The notes: generated by a model not told the origin, from the sequence alone. Shown: positions 1-8,457, counted from the stretch's first letter. The stretch: 62,147 nucleotides of DNA from Deefgea salmonis (GCF_020531905.1 NZ_JAJAWG010000015.1:1-62147), one strand, 5' to 3'. Program-made: numbers and translations.

Positions 1-16
1 ATGCGGCATTCTATAC

Positions 17-48
17 GGCGCAATTCGCTGCGCTCATTGACGCCCTAC
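17..48. repeat. Short CCTAC-ended palindrome, copy A
   Basis: Imperfect hairpin: GGCGCAAT at 17-24 pairs with ATTG(a)CGCC at 36-44, the loop is of the TCGCTGCGCT type, and the element ends in CCCTAC. It is one of four similar palindromes in the first 1.9 kb, all in the same orientation. The form resembles the widespread REP-like intergenic palindromes of Proteobacteria; that family assignment is inference. Confidence 0.55.
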
Positions 49-118
49 ACAAGCATTGCGACGTACGCGGTTATATCAGTGGTGTATTTGCGTCTAGCCT
101 TTCAACAGCAATGCTTTG

Positions 119-482
119 CTGGCAATACATCTAAGTTTCATCTTGATCGTGGGTCTGGGGCTGGTAATCCCCTGTATCCAGCCGAGCGAGGAACAAGCGG
201 GGCGGGGTTTTTGCGCTCATTGTTTGAGGCCGCAGGCCGAGTTTTGAGCGCAACCGCCTCGATTGTCCGCAGCGAGGGCACCGACGAAGTCGGCGCAGAT
301 ACCGGGGGCTGCTTTGGGGTGAAGGGGGCTTTGCAGATGACGGGGCCCCCGCAAAGTTGCAAACTTTGTGGGGTGTGGGGCAAAGTCCCTTCCCGCCCGC
401 GCGGCGGAACGCGCGCCAAAAACCACGCGGCGCAGCCGCAGAAAAAACAACACCGCCGGGGTTAATCGGGCGGTTGTTTGAT
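119..482. repeat. 364-bp direct repeat, copy 1
   Basis: This 364-bp block recurs at 527-890 with an exact 408-bp offset and only a handful of substitutions. It contains a 9-bp inverted repeat (TTGCGCTCA 211-219 with TGAGCGCAA 245-253) enclosing GGCCGCAGGCC, and a long GC-rich hairpin (CCCCGCAAAGTT 347-358 with AACTTTGTGGGG 362-373). Open frames run through it on both strands, but they look like by-products of high GC: none has a convincing ribosome-binding site, and both strands give low-complexity Gly/Pro/Arg-rich peptides. I read it as a non-coding, structured repeat. Confidence 0.8.
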
Positions 483-492
483 CGCGGTAAAC

Positions 493-522
493 GTTGGGCT
501 GCGCAAGCTTAGCCCAACCTAC
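493..522. repeat. Short CCTAC-ended palindrome, copy B
   Basis: Perfect 8-bp arms, GTTGGGCT 493-500 and AGCCCAAC 511-518, with a 10-base loop and a CCTAC end. It sits in the 44-bp spacer between the two 364-bp repeats. Confidence 0.7.
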
Positions 523-526
523 AGGG

Positions 527-890
527 CTGGCAATACATCTAAGTTTCATCTTGATCGTGAGTCTGGGGCTGGTCATCCCCTGTATCAAGCCGAGCGAGGA
601 ACAAGCGGGGCGGGGTTTTTGCGCTCATTGTTTGAGGCCGCAGGCCGAGTTTTGAGCGCAACCGCCTCGATTGTCCGCAACGAGGGCACCGACGAAGTCG
701 GCGCAGATACCGGGGGCTGCTTTGGGGTGAAGGGGGCTTTGCAGATGACGGGGCCCCCGCAAAGTTGCAAACTTTGTGGGGTGTGGGGCAAAGTCCCTTC
801 CCGCCCGCGCGGCGGAACGCGCTCCAAAAACCACGCGGCGCAGCCGCTTAAAAAACAAAACCGCCGGGGTTAATCGGGCGGTTGTTTGAT
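527..890. repeat. 364-bp direct repeat, copy 2
   Basis: Second copy of the 119-482 block at a constant 408-bp offset, so there has been no net insertion or deletion between the copies. A few substitutions separate them (for example in the tail near 845-860), so the duplication is recent but not brand new. The same two hairpins are kept; the GC-rich one falls near 755-781. Palindrome C follows 8 bp after its end, just as palindrome B follows copy 1 after about 10 bp. Confidence 0.8.
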
Positions 891-897
891 ACAAAAT

Positions 898-932
898 GCG
901 GCGCACTACGCTTCGCTTTGAGTGCGCCCTAC
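898..932. repeat. Short CCTAC-ended palindrome, copy C
   Basis: Perfect arms GGCGCACT 900-907 and AGTGCGCC 921-928, a CTTCGCTTT-type loop, and a CCCTAC end at 927-932. It directly borders the 3' end of the AT-rich gene on the minus strand (stop at 938), so it could also act as its transcript end, although no T-run follows. Confidence 0.7.
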
Positions 933-937
933 TAGCT

Positions 938-1720
938 CTATTTGAACCTGCGTTGTTTTTCAATTTGCATATTGAATTTCTCAGTAATTGACTCATGATT
1001 ATGATTTATTTCATTAAAATCATAATTATAATTTTTAGGGATTGATCCAAGTTGATAGCATATTAGTATGAGACTTCTATCTAACCCTGCTTTGTAGTTA
1101 TACAAATCAATCATCAAAGGGATGTACTTGCCTGCATAATATCTAACGAGCATCTTATCGCATGGCATTTTATTAAGTTCCAACACAGCAAGAGAGTAAC
1201 GCGTAAATCTGAGGGTTAGGTCTTGTGTAGTAGGACGAAAAACTCCATCGGACTCAAAGACACCTAACTTTATCAAATGGGGTATTACTTCATCAATTGA
1301 AAGGTCAGGATTTGCTATGTTATTAAAGTAGTGCTTCACAATCTGTAAATTATCATGCTTATTTAACTTACTATCAATCGTTTTTAATATCATATCCATA
1401 CTTATCTTTCTTGAAATAATTTCTTTTATTTCATCTTCACAACGATGGAGTTCATTAATAATCTGACCGTAATAAAACGAAACTCTAGTTTTAATAATAT
1501 TATCTATCACAGCTAAAACTGAAACCATTGCAACGGCGGCTGAAAGTAACTTAATAGGAAAATCAAATAATTTTATAAATCTCTCAAACCCTTGAGATGA
1601 AAAATCTAAAGAGTATATTTTATACTCTACAGATAAAATTTTAAAAAACGACAATATAGCGATTAAAATAAAAAAACATATAAAAGCATAAATTATTTTT
1701 ATAGAATTATTAGCCTTCAT
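938..1720 (-). CDS. Hypothetical two-helix membrane protein, AT-rich orphan gene
   Basis: A 260-residue protein I do not recognise. The N-terminus has two hydrophobic segments (about residues 9-27 and 56-75). The rest is a charged, helical cytoplasmic domain of about 180 residues rich in Lys, Asn and Ile. A GGTGG sequence lies about 8 bases before the ATG at 1720. The gene is strikingly AT-rich compared with its neighbours (many ATT, AAT and TTT codons) and sits between the 364-bp tandem repeats and another palindrome, which suggests horizontal acquisition. Two N-terminal helices followed by a soluble helical domain is a layout shared by some abortive-infection-type proteins, but I see no sequence motif that supports that role. 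It stands alone, with no partner gene. Confidence 0.7.
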   Translation of the reverse strand: MKANNSIKIIYAFICFFILIAILSFFKILSVEYKIYSLDFSSQGFERFIKLFDFPIKLLSAAVAMVSVLAVIDNIIKTRVSFYYGQIINELHRCEDEIKEIISRKISMDMILKTIDSKLNKHDNLQIVKHYFNNIANPDLSIDEVIPHLIKLGVFESDGVFRPTTQDLTLRFTRYSLAVLELNKMPCDKMLVRYYAGKYIPLMIDLYNYKAGLDRSLILICYQLGSIPKNYNYDFNEINHNHESITEKFNMQIEKQRRFK

Positions 1721-1802
1721 TTTTCCACCAACATGTAATATTTACAGCCTTGATCGTTTTGTCGAGGACTTAAACCAGCTCATAGAGTGAAATAACTGAA
1801 AG

Positions 1803-1867
1803 GCATTCCACCGATTTGCGAACTATCAATAAAACGGTGGAATGCGCTTCGCTTATTCGCACCCTAC
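1803..1867. repeat. Compound palindrome, copy D, between orphan gene and trpS
   Basis: An 11-bp perfect inverted repeat (GCATTCCACCG 1803-1813 with CGGTGGAATGC 1835-1845) is fused to a CGCTTCGC-loop palindrome ending in CACCCTAC at 1867. It belongs to the same CCTAC-ended family as copies A-C. Confidence 0.6.
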
Positions 1868-1928
1868 ACTTTATTTCGCCGACTCATGGAATACGGCGCA
1901 ACGCCACAGCATTGCGCTCCCCCCCTCA

Positions 1929-3218
1929 TCACTCCGCCGTCAACGCCACCAGCGCCGCAGCGACATCATCGGCACTCACGCCTTCCGCCAACGCCACTGG
2001 CGCGTCAGTCAACGCGGCGATGCCTTCTTTCTTCAAACGCCCAACCCACTGCCCGGCGTCTTTACCCGAAGCAAAGCCGGAACTGGTCAATAACAAACGA
2101 CCAGCAGCGTCGCTGAAGTTGAAGTAGAACTGGCCGTCTTCAAGGCGGAATTGCTTGAAGCTTGGCAGCGCAACTTTGACGGCTTTTTCTTTGACGGCTG
2201 GCAGTGCGTTCATGCGGCGCAGGCCGACCGCTTCACGCACTTGCTTGAGTAGCGGCGCGGCAACGGCGCGGGCTTTCATTGCACCAATCTGCAGCAATGC
2301 TTCGATTTGCTCAGGATGCGCCATCAGAGCTTGGTATTTGTCGCGCATCGGGCCGATGTGGCTTTCAATCAGTTCAATGGTGTGCTTTTTCGCGTCGCCC
2401 CAGCCAAGGCCGGCGACTAAATCTGCGCGGAATTTCGCGGCTTGCTCAGGTGTCGCGAACGCTTCGTAAATGCTGACCAAATGGCATTCTGGGTCTTTCG
2501 GTTCGCCCGGCAACAGGCTGTTAGTGACAATCTTCGCCACGGCGTCTTTGAGCGCTTTGGCGCCGCCTTCAAATAGCGGAATGGTGTTGTCGTATGATTT
2601 ACTCATTTTTCGGCCGTCCAGGCCCGGCAGCGTGGCGACTTGTTCTTCGATATGCGCTTCAGGCAAGACGAAGAAATCTTTGCCTTGGCCGAATAAATGA
2701 TTAAAACGCGCGGCAACGTCGCGGGTCATTTCGATATGTTGAATTTGATCGCGACCAACCGGCACTTTGTGCGGGTTAAACAGCAAAATATCGGCGGCCA
2801 TCAAAATCGGATAGCAAAATAGGCCCATGGTGATACCCGCATCGGGATCTTCACCCGCAGCTTCGTTGGCGTCGGTTGCGCCTTTGTAAGCGTGGGCGCG
2901 GTTCATTTGCCCTTTGGCGGTAACGCAAGTCAGTAGCCAATTGAGTTCGGTCACTTCCGGCACGTCCGACTGGCGATAAAACGTTACGCGTTCAGGATCG
3001 AGGCCAGCAGCCAACCAAGTCGCGGCGATTTCAAGGCGCGAGCGCTCAATGCGGGCGGGATCATCGCATTTAATCAGCGCGTGATAGTCGGCCATAAAAA
3101 AGAAGCAGTCGGTATTGGACTGTTGGCTAGCGACAATCGCTGGGCGAATCGCGCCGACATAATTGCCCAAATGCGGTGTACCCGTGGTAGTAATGCCCGT
3201 TAAAACACGCAAACTCAT
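1929..3218 (-). CDS. trpS: Tryptophan--tRNA ligase with C-terminal extension
   Basis: Class I aminoacyl-tRNA synthetase that charges tRNA-Trp. The HIGH-type signature is GTPHLGN at residues 13-19, and KMSKS lies near residue 205. At 429 residues it is about 95 longer than the E. coli enzyme. The extra C-terminal part (after about residue 335) contains an [12 protein letters not shown]... stretch and a GFASGKDAG stretch that look like a DUF1508/YegP-type small domain; betaproteobacterial TrpS proteins of about 400 residues carry such a tail. The start is supported by GAGGA shortly before the ATG at 3218. Function is sure; the role of the tail is not. Confidence 0.97.
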   Translation of the reverse strand: MSLRVLTGITTTGTPHLGNYVGAIRPAIVASQQSNTDCFFFMADYHALIKCDDPARIERSRLEIAATWLAAGLDPERVTFYRQSDVPEVTELNWLLTCVTAKGQMNRAHAYKGATDANEAAGEDPDAGITMGLFCYPILMAADILLFNPHKVPVGRDQIQHIEMTRDVAARFNHLFGQGKDFFVLPEAHIEEQVATLPGLDGRKMSKSYDNTIPLFEGGAKALKDAVAKIVTNSLLPGEPKDPECHLVSIYEAFATPEQAAKFRADLVAGLGWGDAKKHTIELIESHIGPMRDKYQALMAHPEQIEALLQIGAMKARAVAAPLLKQVREAVGLRRMNALPAVKEKAVKVALPSFKQFRLEDGQFYFNFSDAAGRLLLTSSGFASGKDAGQWVGRLKKEGIAALTDAPVALAEGVSADDVAAALVALTAE

Positions 3219-3530
3219 TATTTTTTCCTCAAACTAAAACCGTGCCAGCCCCTGCAAATGGCAGAAAGCAAATTGATGGCGGCAAGTCTAGCAGGCGGCG
3301 CAGCAAAACCATAGCGTCTGTGCGCTGGCGCGGGTTTTATGCCAAGACGCCTTGGTCAATGCCACCACGACATTGACCAAAGCCGTCAACGCTTATCCGG
3401 CTCGGATTTGCTTTAGCGCAGAGCTTGTCGATGCGATGACTTATTTTGCCGATTTGATCGCCAGACATTAACCACAAAGCGGGCTAAGTCGCCGATAATC
3501 ACCCCACTCATTTCAATAGGACTCACGACG
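3219..3530. other. 312-bp trpS-cutC intergenic region with possible gene remnant
   Basis: Divergent spacer between trpS and cutC. On the plus strand a frame of about 55 codons without an ATG ends at the TAA near 3470 and reads like real protein (…VNAYPARICFSAELVDAM…). I do not recognise the family. It may be the decayed 3' end of a gene or chance. A ribosome-binding AGGA at about 3520 belongs to cutC. Confidence 0.3.
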
Positions 3531-4307
3531 ATGAATGCTACCGATCACTCTGCCATCACCCTTGAAATTTGCGCCGGCTCGGTGACGTCTTGCCTTGCAG
3601 CGCAAGCAGGCGGCGCGCAGCGCGTTGAGTTTTGCGATAACTTGCTCGAAGGCGGCACCACGCCATCATATGGCCAGCTGGCTGCAGCGCGCGATCGCTT
3701 ATGGATTACGTTGCACGTGATCATCCGGCCACGCGGCGGCGATTTTTTGTATAGCGATTTGGAATTTGAAGTGATGGAGCGCGATGTATTGGCGTGTAAA
3801 AGGTTAGGGGTGGATGGTATTGTCATCGGGCTATTGACCAGCGATGGCCACATCGATATACCCCGCACTAAACGCTTGGTTGAACTGGCGGCACCGATAC
3901 CGGTGACGTTTCATCGTGCCTTTGATGTGGCGTGCGATCCGGTGCAAGCACTGGAAGACATCATCAGCGCGGGCTGTGTTCGTTTGCTCTCCAGCGGCCA
4001 AGCGGCGAGCGCAATCGAAGGCGCGGCGTTACTCAAAGCACTGCAAACGCAAGCGGGCGATAGATTGATCGTCATGCCGGGCGCGGGCGTGCGCGGCCAC
4101 AATATCGCCGAACTGGTGGCGGCCACAGGCTGTAATGAGTTTCATAGCTCAGGCCGTGCGCCGTTCCCCAGTGGCATGGTTTACCGTAATCCCAAGGTCA
4201 AAATGGGCGCGCCGGGGCAAGATGAATACAGCGTGGTGGAGACCGATCCGCAATTGGTGCGTGAATTACTGGGCAACGCACAAAATGCCGCCGCGCTACG
4301 TGATTAA
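3531..4307 (+). CDS. cutC: CutC family protein (copper homeostasis)
   Basis: 258-residue TIM-barrel protein of the CutC family. The N-terminus (LEICAGSVTSCLAAQAGGAQRVE) and the internal VIGLLTSDGHID and FHRAFDV segments are family hallmarks. CutC was linked to copper tolerance in E. coli, but its biochemical role remains poorly defined, so the call is a family call. AGGA about 10 bases upstream supports the ATG at 3531. The gene stands alone and is followed after about 95 bp by a dehydrogenase gene on the same strand. Confidence 0.92.
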   Translation: MNATDHSAITLEICAGSVTSCLAAQAGGAQRVEFCDNLLEGGTTPSYGQLAAARDRLWITLHVIIRPRGGDFLYSDLEFEVMERDVLACKRLGVDGIVIGLLTSDGHIDIPRTKRLVELAAPIPVTFHRAFDVACDPVQALEDIISAGCVRLLSSGQAASAIEGAALLKALQTQAGDRLIVMPGAGVRGHNIAELVAATGCNEFHSSGRAPFPSGMVYRNPKVKMGAPGQDEYSVVETDPQLVRELLGNAQNAAALRD

Positions 4308-4401
4308 TGTCTACAAATTGACGTAAAACTTTCAAGACTTTCTGGTTATCCTGCGCATTTGCTGTATGTTGTTATGTATGCCAACTCGTGCAGGATTAAC
4401 C

Positions 4402-5187
4402 ATGTCACTCCAAGATAAAGTTGCTTTGATTACGGGCTCAACCAGCGGTATTGGTCTGGGCATAGCGCGCGCTTTAGCCCAGCAAGGCGCGACGATTATT
4501 CTCAATGGTTTGGGCGATCCGGCGCAAATCGAAATCATCCGCGCCAATTTAGCCGCCGAATTTGCCACCCCAGTGCATTTCATCGCCGCCGATCTGAGTA
4601 AAACTGCGGCGGTTGAAGACTTAATGCAGCAAATCGACGCGCAATGCGCTCGACTGGATATTTTGGTCAACAATGCTGGCATGCAGTTTGTTAGCCCGAT
4701 CGAAGACTTCCCGCCCGAAAAATACGATTTAATTATCGCGCTGAATTTATCGGCCGCGTTTCACACCATCCGCCTGGCTGTTCCCGGCATGAAAGCGCGC
4801 GGCTGGGGACGCATTATCAATATCGCCTCGGCGCATGCCTTGGTCGCCTCGCCGTTTAAATCAGCGTATGTCGCGTCGAAACACGCGGTGTTGGGGCTCA
4901 CCAAAACCGTAGCACTGGAACTGGCCGAGCACGGCATCACCGCCAACGCCATTTGCCCGGGCTATGTAATGACGCCGCTGGTACAGCAACAAATTCCCGA
5001 TACCGCCAAAGCGCGTGGCATTAGCGAAGCAGCGGTGATTCGCGACGTGTTGCTCGCCGCACAGCCAACCAAACGCTTTGTCGAAGTCGATGAACTGGGC
5101 GCTTTAGCCAGTTTCTTATGCAGCGATGGTGCGCGCTCAGTCACCGGTGCGGCACTGCCGGTCGATGGCGGCTGGACTGCGCATTAA
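4402..5187 (+). CDS. bdhA: 3-hydroxybutyrate dehydrogenase (SDR family)
   Basis: Short-chain dehydrogenase of 261 residues that interconverts 3-hydroxybutyrate and acetoacetate with NAD. The cofactor motif is TGSTSGIGLGIA near the N-terminus. NNAG follows, then a catalytic Ser-Tyr-Lys set in IASAHALVASPFKSAYVASKHA, and a C-terminal GAALPVDGGW typical of this subgroup. An upstream ATG at 4366 is in frame, but CAGGA just before 4402 and the family N-terminus (MSLQDKVALITG) favour 4402. It would allow use of the monomers of PHB, the usual storage polymer in this group. The patatin-like gene follows after 83 bp and may be co-transcribed. Confidence 0.9.
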   Translation: MSLQDKVALITGSTSGIGLGIARALAQQGATIILNGLGDPAQIEIIRANLAAEFATPVHFIAADLSKTAAVEDLMQQIDAQCARLDILVNNAGMQFVSPIEDFPPEKYDLIIALNLSAAFHTIRLAVPGMKARGWGRIINIASAHALVASPFKSAYVASKHAVLGLTKTVALELAEHGITANAICPGYVMTPLVQQQIPDTAKARGISEAAVIRDVLLAAQPTKRFVEVDELGALASFLCSDGARSVTGAALPVDGGWTAH

Positions 5188-5270
5188 TCATCATTAAAGA
5201 CCACCCCTGCGCCAAGATTTCCAGCCACTGAAAACGCGGGCATGGCGGGCGAATAACACCGAGGATCATC

Positions 5271-6362
5271 ATGAGCAAAAAGAAAATCGCGATCACCTGC
5301 CAAGGCGGCGGCAGCCAAACCGCTTTTACCGCTGGCGCGCTCAAAGCCTTGTACGACAATGGCTTTGCCGAGCATTACGAGCTGGTCAGCATTACCGGCA
5401 CTTCCGGCGGCGCGCTGTGCGCCACGCTGATTTGGTACGCCCTGCTCAAAAAAGACCGTTACATTCCACAGCGCATGCTTGACCTATGGGCCGACAATAC
5501 CGCGCAATCGGATGCCGAATTACGCTTTAATGATTATTTAGTGGACGCAATGCGTAAGGTGAATAGCGGTCAGATGCCGCAATTTAATATCAGCCCCTAC
5601 TCGCCCTTGATGCAAATGATGAACAGCGTGACCGGCAAGCAATTCCGGCCAAACTTTACCGATTTTCGCGCCTTGCTCGAATCGCATATCGATTTTGCTG
5701 AGCTCAAAGCCATGGGCGCCAATACCGAGATGCCCGCGCTGATTTTGGGTGCGGCCGAAGTGTTAACCGGCCAATTGGCGAAATTTAATTCGCGCACCGA
5801 GGCGATTCGCGTCGAGCATATTTTATCGTCGTGCGCCGTGCCGAATATTTTTGAAGCGGTTGAGTTTGATGGTAAAGCGTATTGGGATGGGCTGTTTTCG
5901 GACAATCCGCCAGTCGACGAAGTGATCAAACCGATTTACGTTGGCGAAAAAAATATTCCCGATGAAATCTGGGTAATTAAAATCAACCCCAATGGCTGCA
6001 AAGCAGTGCCCAAATCACCCGAAGCAATTGCGGATCGGCGCAATGAAATGATCGGCAATATGTCGTTATTTCAGCAGCTGACCAGCATTCGCACACTGAA
6101 TGAATTGCTGCTCAATCACGCCTTTACGCCCGAATTTTTAGCCAAAAACGGCGTAAAAGAACCCGTCAAGCTACCGCGCTGCCTCAGTAGCGACGATATT
6201 CGCCCCTACCACATTCCATTTATTGAGATGTCTGAGGCGCTGCAAAGCACTTTAGATTATGAAAGCAAGCTCGATCGCAGCCCAAAAAACATCCACAAAT
6301 TAATGCACGACGGCGAGCAACAAGCGCGGCTATTTTTAGCCGAAAGACTGGCTGCGAGCTAG
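5271..6362 (+). CDS. Patatin-like phospholipase family protein
   Basis: 363-residue protein with the Ser-Asp dyad of patatin-like lipid acyl hydrolases. The oxyanion loop is QGGGSQ (residues 11-16), the nucleophile Ser45 lies in GTSGG, and the catalytic Asp is Asp206 in WDGLFSDNP. There is no signal peptide, so it is predicted cytoplasmic. It lies just downstream of the hydroxybutyrate dehydrogenase in the same direction. A role on PHB granules or in lipid turnover is possible but unproven. GAGGATC precedes the ATG closely. Substrate unknown. Confidence 0.88.
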   Translation: MSKKKIAITCQGGGSQTAFTAGALKALYDNGFAEHYELVSITGTSGGALCATLIWYALLKKDRYIPQRMLDLWADNTAQSDAELRFNDYLVDAMRKVNSGQMPQFNISPYSPLMQMMNSVTGKQFRPNFTDFRALLESHIDFAELKAMGANTEMPALILGAAEVLTGQLAKFNSRTEAIRVEHILSSCAVPNIFEAVEFDGKAYWDGLFSDNPPVDEVIKPIYVGEKNIPDEIWVIKINPNGCKAVPKSPEAIADRRNEMIGNMSLFQQLTSIRTLNELLLNHAFTPEFLAKNGVKEPVKLPRCLSSDDIRPYHIPFIEMSEALQSTLDYESKLDRSPKNIHKLMHDGEQQARLFLAERLAAS

Positions 6363-6370
6363 GGTCGGTT

Positions 6371-6402
6371 GACGTTTGGTTTTCAGTCGCAAACCAAACG
6401 TC
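6371..6402. terminator. Strong inverted repeat after patatin gene
   Basis: Perfect 12-bp arms, GACGTTTGGTTT 6371-6382 and AAACCAAACGTC 6391-6402, with an 8-base loop, 8 bp after the patatin stop. There is no T-run, so it is a stable hairpin rather than a textbook intrinsic terminator. A second one (GCCAGCGC 6447-6454 with GCGCTGGC 6458-6465) sits just past the end of the converging oxidoreductase gene. Confidence 0.55.
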
Positions 6403-6469
6403 GTTCGATGTGAGCTTGCTACAACGCTAAATCGCCGCGAACAGTAGCCAGCGCTCGGCGCTGGCCACT

Positions 6470-7516
6470 TTAAAGCACCATCACGCGGCGACCTTGCGCG
6501 TCGCTTTGAATGGCTAATTCTAAGATTCGCATCACATTCCGCGCCTGCGCCGCCGTCACTGGATTGTCTCCAACACCGAGTAAGGCATCACGAACACCGG
6601 CGTAATACGCCGCATAATTGCCGGCGGGTAATGGCAAGGCTTGGACTGAAATTTGATCATTTTGACTTTGAAAATGCTGCGCCTGCCGAGGGTCATCCCC
6701 CCAAGCCGCCTGCTCAGGCAATAATCCGGCCTTTAACCAAGTCTCTTGGGCATCAAGCCCATTCACCGACCATGCGCCTTGTGTGCCTTGCACTAAAAAG
6801 CGCGCTGTGCCACCACTCACCAAGGTGCTCGCGGCCAAAATCGCTCGCATTTTTGGGTAGTGCAAAATCACATGAAAATCATCCACCGCCTGCGCGCCAC
6901 TGCGCCGCAAAGCCAAATCGGCAGTCACGGCATTAGGCATGCCAAATAACTGCAATGTTTGGTCAATTAAATGCGGGCCTAAGTCATACCACAGCCCAGC
7001 ACCCGCGACATTGGCTTCACGCCAGCGCGCTTTCACTTCAGGACGATAACGATCAAAACGGGAAGTAAATTCAACCACATCACCTAAAACACCACTTTGC
7101 AGCATTTCACTCAAAGCAATAAAGTCATTGTCCCAGCGCCGATTATGAAATACCGACAGCAATAATCCCGCTTGCTCGGCGCGCACGGCTAAGTCTTCTG
7201 CTTCACGTACTGTCAAAGTAAATGGCTTATCCACCACCACATGCTTACCGGCCGCAATGGCGGCGCGCGCCAAGGGATGATGCGCGTCATTGGGTGCGGC
7301 GATGACGATTAAATCTAAACCGGGGTGCGCCAATAAGCGATCCGGCTCGGTTTTGACCACAATATCCGGCCAATCGGCCAACACATCCGCAGGCCGTGAG
7401 CTGGCAATGGCGACCAAACGCAATCCCGGCGTCGCATTAATCAGGGGAGCATGAAAAGTTTTACCCGCGTAGCCATAACCAATCAGGCCTACGCGCAAAG
7501 TTTTAGTCTTTGGCAT
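6470..7516 (-). CDS. Gfo/Idh/MocA family oxidoreductase, YdgJ-like
   Basis: 348-residue NAD(P)-dependent oxidoreductase. The Rossmann motif is VGLIGYGYAGKTFHAPLI; the GYGYAxKTFHAPLI form is that of the E. coli YdgJ subgroup. DKPFTLTVREAEDL carries the conserved Lys-Pro of the family. The open frame extends 27 codons upstream (to 7597), but that stretch is Arg-rich and unlike the family, so I start at the ATG at 7516. Physiological substrate unknown, probably a sugar or polyol. Confidence 0.88.
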   Translation of the reverse strand: MPKTKTLRVGLIGYGYAGKTFHAPLINATPGLRLVAIASSRPADVLADWPDIVVKTEPDRLLAHPGLDLIVIAAPNDAHHPLARAAIAAGKHVVVDKPFTLTVREAEDLAVRAEQAGLLLSVFHNRRWDNDFIALSEMLQSGVLGDVVEFTSRFDRYRPEVKARWREANVAGAGLWYDLGPHLIDQTLQLFGMPNAVTADLALRRSGAQAVDDFHVILHYPKMRAILAASTLVSGGTARFLVQGTQGAWSVNGLDAQETWLKAGLLPEQAAWGDDPRQAQHFQSQNDQISVQALPLPAGNYAAYYAGVRDALLGVGDNPVTAAQARNVMRILELAIQSDAQGRRVMVL

Positions 7517-7739
7517 AAGTACTCGTGCAAAAAATTTTATGGCAAGACGTAAAGGCCGATAAGACATCCAGTACGACAAAGCGATACAACGATGCAAAAA
7601 TGCTGTTACGGGTCTACTTACGTCTTCAAAATTGAATCACTGAGTGTTGCTTATATCGCAAATAAAAACCCTTGTCGCTAAGTTAATACCGCAGGCCGAC
7701 GCATTAACTAGGCAGTTTATTGCTGACAAAATGCAAGTT

Positions 7740-7782
7740 AAGCCATATTAATTGCAGGCATTAATTTAAGGCTTTGTTTTTT
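7740..7782. terminator. Terminator-like hairpin past elaA end
   Basis: AAGCC 7740-7744 and ATTAAT pair with ATTAAT and GGCTT 7770-7774. On the plus strand a T-run (7776-7781) follows; on the minus strand it lies about 50 bp beyond the elaA stop. No plus-strand gene lies upstream within about 230 bp, so it either ends elaA transcripts or an unseen small RNA. Confidence 0.4.
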
Positions 7783-7828
7783 ATCGCAGAATAATTAAGC
7801 CATTTAAAAAAACTTAAACCGCACCAAT

Positions 7829-8299
7829 TTAAATCGCCACAATCGGTGAATATTGCCACAACATATCCACATGAGAAATATCATCCTCAAGATAAGGCGC
7901 AGAGACGGTGGCAAAGCCACTTTTGGCGTAAAAATCTTGCAAATGCGCTTGTGCCCCAATTTTATTATTAAGACCAGGGTATTGCTCGACAGCCCCTTTT
8001 AAACCGCGTGATATCAATTGATACCCAAGACCAGTGCCACGAAAATCAGCCCGCGTAATCACCCGACCCAAAGAAGGTTCGGCGTATTTCAAGCCCGGCG
8101 GCACCAAACGCAAACAAGCGACCAAACGATCATCGCAATACGCTAATAAATGCGTTGCGACTAAATCCAAATCATCGATATCGGCATAAGCACACGCCTG
8201 CTCAACAATAAATACTTGCTGTCTGAGTTGTAAATATTGAAACAATATCGGGGTATCAAATTCATCAAAAGTGAGCCAGCGCCAAACTATATTCATCAT
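7829..8299 (-). CDS. elaA: ElaA-like GNAT N-acetyltransferase
   Basis: About 156 residues. The segment LQLRQQVFIVEQACAYADIDDLDL is characteristic of the ElaA branch of GNAT acetyltransferases, and GRVITRADFRGTGLGYQLI is the acetyl-CoA-binding region (R/Q-x-x-G-x-G/A type). The frame opens at a TTG (8308), but two adjacent ATGs at 8299 and 8296 lie just after GAGTG, so an ATG start is preferred. Acceptor substrate is unknown. Confidence 0.82.
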   Translation of the reverse strand: MMNIVWRWLTFDEFDTPILFQYLQLRQQVFIVEQACAYADIDDLDLVATHLLAYCDDRLVACLRLVPPGLKYAEPSLGRVITRADFRGTGLGYQLISRGLKGAVEQYPGLNNKIGAQAHLQDFYAKSGFATVSAPYLEDDISHVDMLWQYSPIVAI

Positions 8300-8457
8300 T
8301 ACACTCAAAATAAATCAATTAAATCGATCATAAAAAAATACGGCATGCAATAAAAGCCGGATACTGACTTCAATCGTTCGCATTCATTTCATCAGACAAA
8401 AACATTTGCAAGCCAATCAACCGCGACGATGGCATCGCAATCCGCGCCTGCCTATAA

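Noticed and set aside
493-518. Integron attC site suggested by GTTGGGC and GCCCAAC
   Set aside because: The two cores are in the reverse order to attC (RYYYAAC first, GTTRRRY last), the loop is only 10 bases, and no integrase or cassettes are seen.
1-873. Long open frames through the 364-bp repeats on both strands
   Set aside because: They are low-complexity, have no ribosome-binding site, occur on both strands at once and are duplicated with the repeat; they are by-products of high GC.
119-890. CRISPR-like array
   Set aside because: Only two repeats, each 364 bp; no short repeat-spacer pattern and no cas gene.
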